DNA of 64,000 nucleotides, taken from assembly GCF_022568835.1 (NCBI RefSeq), contig NZ_JAKZHV010000001.1:434001-498000 (forward strand), written 5' to 3'. Positions 35,682 through 44,438 of the stretch are shown here, one piece after another. A program made the translations under genes and the position numbers. The notes below the pieces were generated by a model, which worked only from the letters and a program-made list of their open reading frames with translations, was not told where the DNA came from and searched no databases. This DNA is from Arsenicicoccus piscis. GTDB taxonomy: Bacteria; Actinomycetota; Actinomycetes; Actinomycetales; Dermatophilaceae. Each line of letters starts with the position of its first letter. Positions within the stretch are counted from its first letter, which is position 1.

Positions 35682-36560
35682 TCAGGGAGCGGTCAGGGCG
35701 TCCGCGACGACCTGGCGGCCGACGGTGGCGGCCGAGTCGGCGGAGTCGAAGGAGTAGGCGCGGCCGCCGGCCATCGAGGCGATCTGCTGGGCTGCGGCGA
35801 GGTCGGGCGAGGGTCCGACGGCGACCACCGCGATCGCGATGTCACGGTCGGGCGAGGACGCGGCGATGATCGCGTTGTTCATGGTGGCGCGGTCCATCCC
35901 GGTGGCCGGGATCTCGGCGCCGCCGGTGAAGACGACCATGACGTTCTTGACCGACGGCTGGAAGGTCTTGTTGGCCGCCGCCCACCCCGCCGCGGTGGCC
36001 TCGTGCACCGGCCGGTTGCCCGAGCTCGACGCCTTGAGCGCCTGGACGTCCGCGGTGATCACGTCCCGTCCGCGCTCCTCGCCCTCCTTGCCGCCGAGCG
36101 CGTGGCTCACCACCTGCCGCAGCGGCCCGCCACCCCCCGGGAACGTGTAGACCGTGAGCGTGGACTGGTCGGTCAGCGAGTCCAGCATCGAGACCAGGGC
36201 GGCCTGCTGCGTGATCAGACCGGCCCCGTTGCCGCCCTTGGCGGCCGTGACGGAGGAGGCGTCGACGAGGACGGTGACCTTGGACGTCAGCGTCTGGGGG
36301 ATGGCCGCCGGGGTGCTGGGCGCCGGGTCGCTCGGGTTCTGGGTCGCGCCGGACCCGGCATCCCCGGGCGTGGTGGAGTTCGACGTGCCCACCGACGGCG
36401 AGGCCTGGGTGACCGTGCCGCCAGGGGAGGCCGTCGCGGCCGGGTCCGCGGACCGGTTCGACCACCACGAGGCTGCGACGACGAGCGCGACGGCCACGCA
36501 CGCAGCGCCGATCCACCACAATCCGGTGCGCTTCCTGCGCGGTGCTGAGTGCCGACCCAC
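35682..36560 (-). CDS. Membrane-anchored vWA-like protein
   Basis: 292 residues. One membrane anchor (WWIGAACVAVALVVAASWW) is followed by a ~60-residue Ser/Thr/Pro-rich linker and a vWA-like domain (KVTVLVDASSVTAA, VKNVMVVFTGGAEIPATGMD). The first MIDAS triad reads DASSV rather than DxSxS, so metal binding may be weakened. It is operonic with the larger vWA lipoprotein and probably forms a surface pair with it. The AT-rich 144 bp upstream separate it from the divergent GDSL gene. Confidence 0.72.
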   Translation of the reverse strand: MGRHSAPRRKRTGLWWIGAACVAVALVVAASWWSNRSADPAATASPGGTVTQASPSVGTSNSTTPGDAGSGATQNPSDPAPSTPAAIPQTLTSKVTVLVDASSVTAAKGGNGAGLITQQAALVSMLDSLTDQSTLTVYTFPGGGGPLRQVVSHALGGKEGEERGRDVITADVQALKASSSGNRPVHEATAAGWAAANKTFQPSVKNVMVVFTGGAEIPATGMDRATMNNAIIAASSPDRDIAIAVVAVGPSPDLAAAQQIASMAGGRAYSFDSADSAATVGRQVVADALTAP

Positions 36561-36704
36561 GGGAGCAAACTAACCCGACTCGAGGGCGATTTGTTCAACA
36601 TTCATGTACTTCACCCGGGTCGTCACCATGCGTCAATTTTCGTCACGTATTGTCCACCATTTCCGCCGATGAATCCGCCCGTTTGTCACCTAGAGTGGTC
36701 AGTG

Positions 36705-37592
36705 ATGTCACCGCAGCGTGTCCACCGTCTTCCCCGCAGCCACCAGCAGCGTGCGGGCCGCTTCGTCGTGATCGGCGACTCCTTCTCGGAGGGGGTGGGC
36801 GACCCGCACCTGCTCTACCCCAACGGCGTCCGTGGCTGGGCCGACCGGCTCGCCCGCCAGCTCGGCCGCGCCGACCCGGACTGGGAGTACGTCAACCTCG
36901 CGCTGCGCTCGCGCACCCTCGAGGAGGTCGCCCGCCACCAGCTGGAGCCGGCCCTCGCCCTGCGCCCGACGCACCTGTCGTTCTACGCGGGAGGCAACGA
37001 CCTGCTCTCCCTGCGCCTGGACGTGGACGCCCTGCTCACGGACTACGAGAGCGTGCTGCGCCGGCTGGTCGCGACGGTGCCGCAGGTGCTGGTGTTCACG
37101 ACGTTCGACACCCGGACGACCTTCCTGCTGGAGCCGCTGCGCCGGCGGGTGCTCACGTTCAACGACGGGGTCCGACAGCTCGCTGCCCAGCACGGCGCCC
37201 AGCTGCTCGACCACACGCTGGTGCGCGAGTACGACGACCCGCGGCTCTGGGCACCCGACCGGATCCACCTGTCCGCCCAGGGGCACAAGCGGATGGCAGC
37301 GCTCGTGCTCGCCGAGCTGGGGATCCCGCACACGCTGCGGCTGCGCGAGCTGGAGCCGACGCAGCCGAGACACTGGCGCCGGACCGCCGTCGACGAGCTG
37401 GCCTTCGTGCGCTCCGAGGTCGTGCCGCTCGTCCGTCGCCGCGTGACCGGGGTGCGCGAGAGCGACACCATGGTGGCCAAGTGGCCCGTGCCCGTGCACC
37501 CCTCGGACGGGCTCAAACGCCTCGCCGGCTCGATGTCGGGCGCAGCCCTGAGAGAACGCTCAGGATTCGTCCAGACGCGGGACCTAGCGTAG
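36705..37592 (+). CDS. SGNH/GDSL hydrolase (cytosolic)
   Basis: 295 residues from the ATG at 36705, eight bases after TAGAGT, so probably leaderless; the longer frame from 36549 would start upstream of this promoter. Block I FVVIGDSFSEGVGD (Ser26), the Asn block YAGGNDLLSL, and DRIHLSAQGH (Asp/His) are intact. No signal peptide. The C-terminal ~60 residues are basic. Substrate unknown; GDSL enzymes hydrolyse acyl or carbohydrate esters. Confidence 0.88.
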   Translation: MSPQRVHRLPRSHQQRAGRFVVIGDSFSEGVGDPHLLYPNGVRGWADRLARQLGRADPDWEYVNLALRSRTLEEVARHQLEPALALRPTHLSFYAGGNDLLSLRLDVDALLTDYESVLRRLVATVPQVLVFTTFDTRTTFLLEPLRRRVLTFNDGVRQLAAQHGAQLLDHTLVREYDDPRLWAPDRIHLSAQGHKRMAALVLAELGIPHTLRLRELEPTQPRHWRRTAVDELAFVRSEVVPLVRRRVTGVRESDTMVAKWPVPVHPSDGLKRLAGSMSGAALRERSGFVQTRDLA

Positions 37593-37600
37593 ATCTCCCC

Positions 37601-38959
37601 ATGACCTCGCTCGCTCTCGGCCTGTTGGTCGTCATCCTCCTGACCGTCGCCACCGGCTACTTCGTCGCCCAGGAGTTCGCCTACGTCGCCGTCGACCGCG
37701 GGCAGCTGCGCCGCCTGGCCGACGAGGGCGACGCCCAGGCAGCCCGCGCCTACGAGATCACCGAGCGGCTCTCCTTCACCCTCTCCGGCGCTCAGCTGGG
37801 CATCACGCTGACCGCCCTGCTCGTCGGCTACGCAGCCGAGCCGCTGATCGGCGAGGGGCTGGCCGAGGCCCTCGGCGGCACCGGCCTCCCCTACGCCGCC
37901 CGGCTGTCGCTGTCCGTGCTGGTCGTGCTGATCTTCTCCACCGCCCTGCAGATGGTGATCGGCGAGCTGGCCCCCAAGAACCTGGCGATCGCGCGCCCCC
38001 TGCCGCTGGCGCGGGCGCTCGCGCGCTCGACCCACCTCTACCTCACCGTCGCCGGGCCGATCATCCGGCTGTTCGACTCCTCCTCGACCCGCCTGCTGCG
38101 CGCGGTCGGCATCGAGCCGGTCGAGGAGTTGGCCCACGCCGCCACGCCGGACGACCTCGAGCGCATCGTCGACGACTCCGCCAGCGAGGGCGCGCTCGAC
38201 CCCGCCATCTCCCGACTGCTGGACCGCGGGCTGCGCCTGCGCGGGCTCACGGTCGCGCAGGTGATGACCCCGCGGGTGGACGTGCAGACCATCTCGGCCT
38301 CGGCGCCGCTGACCGAGCTGCTGGACCTGACCGAGCAGGGCCGCGCCCGCTTCCCCGTGGTGGACACCGACAACGACGACGTGCTCGGGGTCGCCGGGTT
38401 CACCGAGATCCTCTCGGTCCCCGGCCCGGAGCGCGCCACCACCTCGGTCGGCGACGTGGCCCGCACGGCCGTGGTCGTGCCGACCACGATGCCCGCCCTC
38501 TCCGCGCTCGAGGCCCTGCGCAGCGCGCACCAGCAGATCGCCGTCGTCATCGACGAGTTCGGCGGGCTGGCGGGCGTGATCACGTTCGAGGACCTGGCCG
38601 AGGAGGTCGTCGGCGAGATCCGCGACGAGGACGACGTCGACGAGCCGACGGGCGGTGCCAACCCGGACGGCTCGTGGACGGTTCCGGCGATCACCCGGCT
38701 CGACGAGCTCGACGTCGCCACCGGGCTCGAGCTCGCACCGGGCCCGGGCTACGACACCCTCTCGGGGCTGGTCATCGCCACCCTCGGCCGGCTGCCCCGC
38801 GAGGGCGAGGCCATCGTCGTCGACCTGCGACCGCAGCACGTCGACGGCTCCGACGAGCCGCACGTCGGCCAGGTGCGCATCCACGTCGACGAGCTGCGGC
38901 GGCGCGTCCCGGCGGTCGTCACGATCACCACGGTCTCGAAGGACGGTGACCAGCGATGA
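37601..38959 (+). CDS. CNNM/hemolysin-family transporter (DUF21-CBS-CorC), first copy
   Basis: 452 residues. The DUF21 membrane domain has VAQEFAYVAVDRGQLRRLA, SGAQLGITLTALLVGY and VIGELAPKNLA. It is followed by two CBS motifs (VMTPRVDV, RFPVVDTDNDDVLG, IDEFGGLAGVITFEDLAEE) and a C-terminal CorC/HlyC domain. Such proteins move Mg2+/Co2+ or sense nucleotides. Overlaps the next paralogue by four bases. TAGCGT ends ten bases before the ATG, giving a very short leader. Confidence 0.92.
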   Translation: MTSLALGLLVVILLTVATGYFVAQEFAYVAVDRGQLRRLADEGDAQAARAYEITERLSFTLSGAQLGITLTALLVGYAAEPLIGEGLAEALGGTGLPYAARLSLSVLVVLIFSTALQMVIGELAPKNLAIARPLPLARALARSTHLYLTVAGPIIRLFDSSSTRLLRAVGIEPVEELAHAATPDDLERIVDDSASEGALDPAISRLLDRGLRLRGLTVAQVMTPRVDVQTISASAPLTELLDLTEQGRARFPVVDTDNDDVLGVAGFTEILSVPGPERATTSVGDVARTAVVVPTTMPALSALEALRSAHQQIAVVIDEFGGLAGVITFEDLAEEVVGEIRDEDDVDEPTGGANPDGSWTVPAITRLDELDVATGLELAPGPGYDTLSGLVIATLGRLPREGEAIVVDLRPQHVDGSDEPHVGQVRIHVDELRRRVPAVVTITTVSKDGDQR

Positions 38960-40008
38960 ACGTCGGTGCAGCCCTCCTCGTCTCCCTCGGTCTGCTGGTC
39001 GCGAACGCGTTCTTCGTCGCGGCCGAGTTCGCCATCGTCGCGGCCAAGCGGCACCGCCTGGACTTCCTTGCCGCGCAAGGCAGCTCGGCCGCGCGCGCTG
39101 CTGTCCGCAACAGTCGTGAGCTCTCGCTCATGCTGGCCGGCGCCCAGCTCGGCATCACCTTGTGCACCCTGGCCCTCGGTGCCCTAGCAAAGCCCGCCAT
39201 CGCCGGGCTGCTGGCCGACGGCCTCGGCCTGGTCGGGGTGCCGGACGCCGTGTCCACGGTGATCGGTGTGGTCCTCGGCGTGTCGATCGTCGTCTTCCTG
39301 CACATGGTGGTCGGCGAGATGGCGCCCAAGTCGTGGGCCATCTCCGACGCGGAGCGCAGCGCGGTCCTGCTCGCCTGGCCGTTCCGCGCGTTCGTCGTGG
39401 TCACCCGCCCGCTGCTCACCCTGCTCAACCACCTCGCCAACCTGTGCCTGCGGGCCGTCAAGGTCGAGCCGCAGGACGAGCTCGCCAACGTGCACGGCCC
39501 GCAGGAGCTGCGCATGCTCCTCGACGCCTCCCGGCACGACGGGCAGCTCCCCGACGACCAGCACCGGATCCTCTCGGGCGCCCTCGCGCTGCACGAGACC
39601 CCGGTCTACGACGTGACGCTGCCGCTCGCCGACGTCGTCGAGGTCCCTTGGACGGCAACGGCGCTGGAGATCGAGCGGGCCTCCCGCGACTCCGGCCGCT
39701 CCCGCCTCGTCGTGGTCGACGACGCGGGCACGCCGGTCGGGCTCGTGCACGTGCGGGACGCCGTCCGGGCCACCGCTCGTGGCGACCTGGACCTGCGGGC
39801 CGGCGACCTGGTCTACGACACGGTCCGGCTGGACGAGCACGAGAACCTGCTCGACGCGGTGTCGGTCATGCAGGAGGAGCGCAGCCAGCTGGCCTTCGTC
39901 ACCCGCGCCGGCCGCGTCGTCGGCATCACCGCCCTGGAGGACCTGCTCGAGCGGATGCTCGGCGAGTTCGACGACGAGACCGACCCGGCCGTCGCGCCCT
40001 CTCGCTGA
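38956..40008 (+). CDS. CNNM/hemolysin-family transporter, second copy without CorC domain
   Basis: 350 residues. A DUF21 domain with VAAEFAIVAAKRHRLDFLA, GAQLGITLCTLALG and VVGEMAPKSWA is followed by a CBS pair (SRLVVVDDAGTPVGLVHVRD; LAFVTRAGRVVGITALEDL). It lacks the C-terminal CorC domain of its neighbour. The tandem overlapping pair is a common actinobacterial arrangement and the two probably form a heteromer. Confidence 0.92.
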   Translation: MNVGAALLVSLGLLVANAFFVAAEFAIVAAKRHRLDFLAAQGSSAARAAVRNSRELSLMLAGAQLGITLCTLALGALAKPAIAGLLADGLGLVGVPDAVSTVIGVVLGVSIVVFLHMVVGEMAPKSWAISDAERSAVLLAWPFRAFVVVTRPLLTLLNHLANLCLRAVKVEPQDELANVHGPQELRMLLDASRHDGQLPDDQHRILSGALALHETPVYDVTLPLADVVEVPWTATALEIERASRDSGRSRLVVVDDAGTPVGLVHVRDAVRATARGDLDLRAGDLVYDTVRLDEHENLLDAVSVMQEERSQLAFVTRAGRVVGITALEDLLERMLGEFDDETDPAVAPSR

Positions 40009-40031
40009 CCTGGTGACGAGGGCGCCACGGT

Positions 40032-40624
40032 CTACTGGATCGTGAAGCCGCCGTCGATGGCGAGGGTGACGCCGGAGATCATCGTCGAGCGGTCGGGTTT
40101 ACCGCGTTGACGCGGATGCCGTAGGGCCCGAGCTCCAGCGCGCTCACCCGCGTGATGTTGTCGACGGCCGCCTTGGACGAGCCGTAGGAGATGTGCCCCT
40201 TGAGCGCGACGAGGGACGCCTGGCTCGACACGTTGACGATCGAGCCACCGCGACCCGCCTCGATCATGCCGGGGGCGGCGAACTTGGTGACCAGCAGCGT
40301 GCCGCGCGCGTTGATCGCCATCACGCGGTCGTAGACCGCCATGTCGGTGTCCTGCGGCGTCGCGATCTCACCGCCGTTGCCACCGCAGTTGACGACGCCG
40401 AACCACTGGTGGGCACCCACCGCGTCGGCGACCTCGTCGTCCTTGGTCAGGTCGAACGTCACCGCGGTGGCGCCGGTCTCGGCGCAGAGCGCGTCGAGCT
40501 TGCTGACATCCCGCCCACTCGCGTAGACCTCCACGCCCGCCTTCGCGAGACGGCGGACGGTGGCGGACCCGATGCCTCCCGAGGCTCCGGTGACGAGGTA
40601 CTTGCCGGGCTCGAGATCAGACAG
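40032..40624 (-). pseudogene. Short-chain dehydrogenase with internal deletion
   Basis: Reads from about 40624 (CTG after CCAGGAG, no ATG or GTG in place) as SDLEPGKYLVTGASGGIGSA, then the NAG-type NCGGNGG and the catalytic YGSSKAAVDN (Tyr-x3-Lys). After RVNAVNPT the frame ends at 40079. The normal SDR tail DRSTMISGVTLAIDGGFTIQ is present just downstream in another frame to TAG at 40032-40034. Around 45 residues between them are missing, so a deletion with frameshift has occurred near 40,096. It resembles carbonyl/xylulose reductases. Lies 14 bp after the hydrolase-PPOX gene in one operon. Confidence 0.8.
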
Positions 40625-40638
40625 CGTGGCTCCTGGGG

Positions 40639-41925
40639 CTACGGTCGGTCGACGTCCACGCGCAGGACGGCTCGGTCGCGCTCACCGCGGCTGGCGACGC
40701 GCTCGACGACCTTCATGATGTGGTACTCGAAACGGTACTTCTGCTCGAGAAGCCGCTCCACGCGGGCCAGCTCGCGTGAATCGGTGCTGACGACCGCCGT
40801 CCCGGGCACACGCTCGGCTCCGTCGGCAACCCGACCGCGCCGGTCGCACGGGGTCACCTCGACGCGCTGGGTGTGCTTGAGCCGCTTGAGCTTTCCCACC
40901 CCGAGCGGGGTGGTGAAGGCCAGGTGGTCACCGTCCTGCACCACCCACATCGGCGTCGACACCGGCTCTCCCGAGCGGCGGAAGGTCGTGACGCTGAGGA
41001 AGGGCTGGTGGCCGAGCCGCTCGGTGAGCGTCAGCGGCTCCGGCGGCGCTGCCTCGCCGAGCACCCGAGCCGCGATCTCGGCCGCCACCAGGTCTGGATG
41101 CGTCTCGGGGAGCCAGTGCGTCGCGTCCACCTCGACGAATCGGTAGTCGGCGGAGACGTGCTCGCCGGTGCGCTCGGCACCGGCGCGACCGAGGTAGGCG
41201 TCCTGGTTGCCCCAGACGAACGTGGTGGGCACCGTCACGCTGGTGCCCCGCTCGGTCTTTGTGCCGGGGCTGGCGGACGCACCGGTCTTGGCGGTGGAGC
41301 GGGAAGTCTGGTGGCGCAGAGCGCGATACCAGTTCAGCGGACCGCGCAGGTCCTCCGGTCGACGGAACCTGGCGGCATAGTGCCGGGCCGGCTCGGCCGG
41401 CACCCCCAACCGGGTGAGCCCCTGCTCGAAGCCACCGCCGAGCGGCCCGAGGACGAGCTGCTCGGGCAGGCGTGGGACCTGCACGGCGAGCATGTACCAG
41501 CTCTTGAGGCCCTGGGTGCTGTGCCGCAGCGCCCACCCCATGGCGTCGGGGTGCGGCACCGACAGGGCCGTCAGCGACGCCACCCGTCCGGGGTGCCGGA
41601 TCGCGACGGCCCACGCCACCGCGGCCCCCCAGTCGTGGCCGACCAGGTGGGCCTGCTCCAGCCCGGCCTGGTCCAGCATCGCCAGCACGTCCGCGACCAG
41701 CTCGCGCATGACGTAGGCGGCCGGGTCGTCCGGCCGGGCGCCACGCGAGTAGCCCCGCTGGTGCGGTGCCAGCGTCCGCAGGCCCCGGTCGTTGAGCAGC
41801 GGACGCACCTCGTCGTAGGCGTGCGCGTCCTGCGGGAAGCCGTGGAGCAGCACGACGGGCGTGCCGTCGACGGGCCCGGAGTCGATGACGTCGAAGGTCA
41901 GGCCGGATCGGGTGAAGTGGTCCAC
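40639..41925 (-). CDS. Fusion of alpha/beta hydrolase with PPOX-class flavin/F420 domain
   Basis: 428 residues, GTG start six bases after TAGGGT (leaderless). Residues 1-288 are an epoxide-hydrolase-like fold: VVLLHGFPQ, nucleophile D98 in LVGHDWGAAVAW, Asp in NQDAYLG (about 242) and H270 in DATHWLPETHP. After a short Pro-rich linker (about 289-299), residues 300-428 read as a complete PPOX split-barrel domain (LGHQPFLSVTTFRRSGEPVS, TPMWVVQDGDHLAFTT). No start codon or stop separates the two, so this is a true in-frame fusion. The two activities may act in sequence on one compound. Followed by the SDR remnant. Confidence 0.85.
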   Translation of the reverse strand: MDHFTRSGLTFDVIDSGPVDGTPVVLLHGFPQDAHAYDEVRPLLNDRGLRTLAPHQRGYSRGARPDDPAAYVMRELVADVLAMLDQAGLEQAHLVGHDWGAAVAWAVAIRHPGRVASLTALSVPHPDAMGWALRHSTQGLKSWYMLAVQVPRLPEQLVLGPLGGGFEQGLTRLGVPAEPARHYAARFRRPEDLRGPLNWYRALRHQTSRSTAKTGASASPGTKTERGTSVTVPTTFVWGNQDAYLGRAGAERTGEHVSADYRFVEVDATHWLPETHPDLVAAEIAARVLGEAAPPEPLTLTERLGHQPFLSVTTFRRSGEPVSTPMWVVQDGDHLAFTTPLGVGKLKRLKHTQRVEVTPCDRRGRVADGAERVPGTAVVSTDSRELARVERLLEQKYRFEYHIMKVVERVASRGERDRAVLRVDVDRP

Positions 41926-41989
41926 GGCCCGACCCTACGCCGCGACGGTCGCCGCTGACAGGGCAAGTCGGGCGGATGGACCGCCCTGG

Positions 41990-42583
41990 TCAGACGAGGG
42001 CCAGGCGCGCCGCGAAGCCGAGCATGGTGACCCCGATGACGACGTCGATCCAGCGCCAGGTGCGGGGCTGGGCCAGCGGCCGGCGCAGGGCCCGGGCGCC
42101 GTACGCCAGCCCGGTGAACCACAGGACGCTCCCGGTCGCGGCCCCTGCCGCGAAGACCCAACGGTAGGAACCGAACTGGTTGGCGAGGCTGCCGAGCATG
42201 ACGACCGTGTCGAGATAGACGTGCGGGTTGAGGTAGGTCAGCGCCAACGTGGTCGCCACCACCGAGCCCTTGCTCGCGGTCGCCGCCATCTCCAGGGCGT
42301 GGGGACGGGCGGCGGTCCGGAACGACGAGATGGCGAACCACGCCAGGTAGGCCGCCCCCAGCCAGCGCAGCACCACCAGCACGTCGGGGTGCTGCTGGAC
42401 GAGCAGACCCACGCCGCCCGTCCCGAGCGCGATCAGCAGCGCGTCACTCAGCAGGCAGATCAGCGCCACCGTCCCGACGTGGTGGCGCAGCACCCCCTGA
42501 CGCAGGACATAGGCGTTCTGCGCGCCGATGGCGATGATCAGGGCTAGGCCGGCCAGGAGTCCGGACACGAATGGGCTGCTCAC
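41990..42583 (-). CDS. LysE/ArgO-family amino-acid exporter
   Basis: 197 residues. GTG at 42583 is chosen because TACCGT ends seven bases before it (leaderless); an ATG at 42613 is less likely. Six membrane segments with the family start LIIAIGAQNAYVLRQG and ALTYLNPHVYLDTVVMLG. Exports basic amino acids such as lysine or arginine. Divergent from the LysR-type activator 71 bp away, the classic lysE-lysG arrangement. Confidence 0.92.
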   Translation of the reverse strand: MSSPFVSGLLAGLALIIAIGAQNAYVLRQGVLRHHVGTVALICLLSDALLIALGTGGVGLLVQQHPDVLVVLRWLGAAYLAWFAISSFRTAARPHALEMAATASKGSVVATTLALTYLNPHVYLDTVVMLGSLANQFGSYRWVFAAGAATGSVLWFTGLAYGARALRRPLAQPRTWRWIDVVIGVTMLGFAARLALV

Positions 42584-42654
42584 ACCTGCAACGGTAGGAG
42601 GGCGATCGCACATCAGTCCAACGAAAGATCCTTAACGATCATTAGCATGGCTTC

Positions 42655-43557
42655 ATGCAGCTCGATCAGCTCCGCACCCTGCAGGCCATCGTGGTCGAGG
42701 GCAGCTTCGAGGGGGCGGCCCTCGCCCTTCACGTCACGCCGTCGGCGGTGAGCCAACGGATCAAGGCCCTGGAGGCCGAGGTCGGTCGCGTGCTGGTGCG
42801 ACGGTCTACACCGTGCGAGGTGACCGACGCGGGGGCCCCGCTGCTGCGGATGGCGCGCCAGGTGGATCTGCTCGAGGCCGAGGCGCGCAGCGAGCTGGGC
42901 CTGGCCGAGGGACGACGCACGATCGTCTCGGTCGCGATCAACGCCGACTCCCTCGAGACCTGGCTCAAGCCGCTGCTGCACGTCGCCGCCACCTGGCCGG
43001 ACCTCTCTCTGCACATCGAGGTGGAGGACCAGGAGCACAGCGTCGACAACCTGCGCCGCGGCCAGGTGTGCGGCGCCGTCTGCGTTGCGCCGCAACCGGT
43101 CTCGGGGTGTCGCGTGGTGCCGCTCGGCGCGATGCGCTACCTGCCGGTGGCTGCTCCGGCGCTGCGGGACGCCCACCGGCTGGGCCGCTCGGTGGACTGG
43201 TCGGCGATGCCGGTGATGCAGTTCAACCGCAAGGACGACCTGCAGGGCGCCTTCCTTCGCGAGCGCGGAGTCGAGACGGCACCCCCGACCGCACAGGTGC
43301 CGTCCCCCAGCGGGTTCTACGAAGCCGTGCGCGCCGGGCTCGGCTGGGGCCTGGTGCCGGAGCTGCAGCTGGCCGACGACCTGCGCACCGGCCGACTCGT
43401 GCGCCTGGACGCCCGGCGCCACGTCGACGTCGAGCTGGCCTTCCAGGTGTGGTCGCTCGCCTCCGAGCCGGTCACCCGCCTCACGGCGGCCATCACCGAC
43501 TGCGCGCGGGCCCTGCGGCACGGACCGGCTCCGCGACAGAACGAGTCCCACCTCTAG
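42655..43557 (+). CDS. LysG/ArgP-type LysR regulator
   Basis: 300 residues. The HTH MQLDQLRTLQAIVVEGSFEG and HVTPSAVSQRIKALE fits the ArgP/LysG subgroup, followed by a C-terminal effector domain. It is divergent from the LysE-type exporter, and the shared gap holds AT-rich sequence (TTAACGATCATTAGC) suited to an operator. It should activate the exporter when basic amino acids are high. Confidence 0.92.
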   Translation: MQLDQLRTLQAIVVEGSFEGAALALHVTPSAVSQRIKALEAEVGRVLVRRSTPCEVTDAGAPLLRMARQVDLLEAEARSELGLAEGRRTIVSVAINADSLETWLKPLLHVAATWPDLSLHIEVEDQEHSVDNLRRGQVCGAVCVAPQPVSGCRVVPLGAMRYLPVAAPALRDAHRLGRSVDWSAMPVMQFNRKDDLQGAFLRERGVETAPPTAQVPSPSGFYEAVRAGLGWGLVPELQLADDLRTGRLVRLDARRHVDVELAFQVWSLASEPVTRLTAAITDCARALRHGPAPRQNESHL

Positions 43558-43559
43558 AC

Positions 43560-43579
43560 AGGTGACTATTTGGTCACCT
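43560..43579. promoter_or_regulatory. ArsR operator at the first ArsR-SRPBCC module
   Basis: AGGTGAC-N6-GTCACCT is a perfect 7-bp-arm dyad directly upstream of, and touching, the TATGGT -10 element, which precedes the GTG by six bases. It fits autorepression by the adjacent ArsR-family protein. Confidence 0.65.
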
Positions 43580-43590
43580 ATGGTCGAGGG

Positions 43591-43923
43591 GTGAACGACG
43601 ACGACCTGGTCTTCAAGGCCCTGGCCGACCCCACGCGCCGGGCCCTGCTCGACGCGCTGTTCGAGCGGGACGGTCGGAGCCTGTCGGACCTGGAGCAGGT
43701 GGTGACCGAGACCACCGCCATGACGCGGTTCGGGGTGGCCAAGCACCTGCGGCTGCTCGAGGACGCCGATCTCGTCGTGAGCCGCAAGCAGGGCCGGGAG
43801 CGTCTGCACTTCCTCAATCCCGTGCCCATCCAGGCGATCCACCGCCGGTGGATCGACAAGTACACCGCCACGACGGCGAGCGCCCTGCTCGACCTGAAGG
43901 ACCGACTGGAGGAAAAGCCATGA
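43591..43923 (+). CDS. ArsR-family regulator (SRPBCC-linked), first module
   Basis: 110 residues from a GTG. ALADPTRRALLDALFERDGRS and TRFGVAKHLRLLEDADLVVS form the winged helix of the ArsR subgroup that pairs with SRPBCC genes. No metal-binding Cys cluster is seen. It overlaps the SRPBCC gene by four bases. Likely autoregulated through the dyad at its promoter. Confidence 0.9.
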   Translation: MNDDDLVFKALADPTRRALLDALFERDGRSLSDLEQVVTETTAMTRFGVAKHLRLLEDADLVVSRKQGRERLHFLNPVPIQAIHRRWIDKYTATTASALLDLKDRLEEKP

Positions 43924-44408
43924 GCGACAACACGACCCAGGTGTTCCGGATCTACATCGACGCCCCCGCCGAGCGGATCTGGGAGGCCATCACGACGTCC
44001 GAGCTGAACAACCAGTACGGCTACGGGGGCAACCTCGAGATCGACCTGCGACCGGGAGGCACCTACCGCAACTTCGCCACCCCGGGCATGGTCCAGATGG
44101 GGATGCCCGAGGTGGTCGTCACGGGCGAGGTCGTCGAGGCCGACCCGCCGCACCGACTGGTCCTGATGTGGGACCCCGTCTGGGTCGAGGAGCCGGCCAC
44201 GCGCCTCACCTGGGAGATCGAGCCGACCGGCAACGGCTCGTGCCGGGTCACCCTCACCAACGACCTGACCGACGCGCCGAAGACCGCCGAGATGGTCGAG
44301 GGTGCCGGGCCTGCCACCAACGAGGGCGGCGGCGGCTGGCCGTGGATCCTCAGCGGCCTGAAGACGTTGTTGGAGTCCGGTCGCTCGATGTCGGGCAGCG
44401 GCAGCTGA
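43920..44408 (+). CDS. SRPBCC (AHSA1-like) domain protein, first module
   Basis: 162 residues. A START/Bet v1-like fold beginning VFRIYIDAPAERIWEAITTS, with a hydrophobic-ligand pocket and the late GWPWILSGLKTLLESG helix. Translationally coupled to the ArsR gene. Such proteins bind small hydrophobic ligands or act as co-chaperone-like factors; the ligand is unknown. Confidence 0.88.
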   Translation: MSDNTTQVFRIYIDAPAERIWEAITTSELNNQYGYGGNLEIDLRPGGTYRNFATPGMVQMGMPEVVVTGEVVEADPPHRLVLMWDPVWVEEPATRLTWEIEPTGNGSCRVTLTNDLTDAPKTAEMVEGAGPATNEGGGGWPWILSGLKTLLESGRSMSGSGS

Positions 44409-44438
44409 GGCACCGGCGGGCGACGCTGGACCGGCACG

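Noticed and set aside
34323-36548. 741-codon + frame opposite the two vWA genes
   Set aside because: Arg/Gly/Asp-rich, no motif; the minus frames contain a signal peptide, lipobox and MIDAS.
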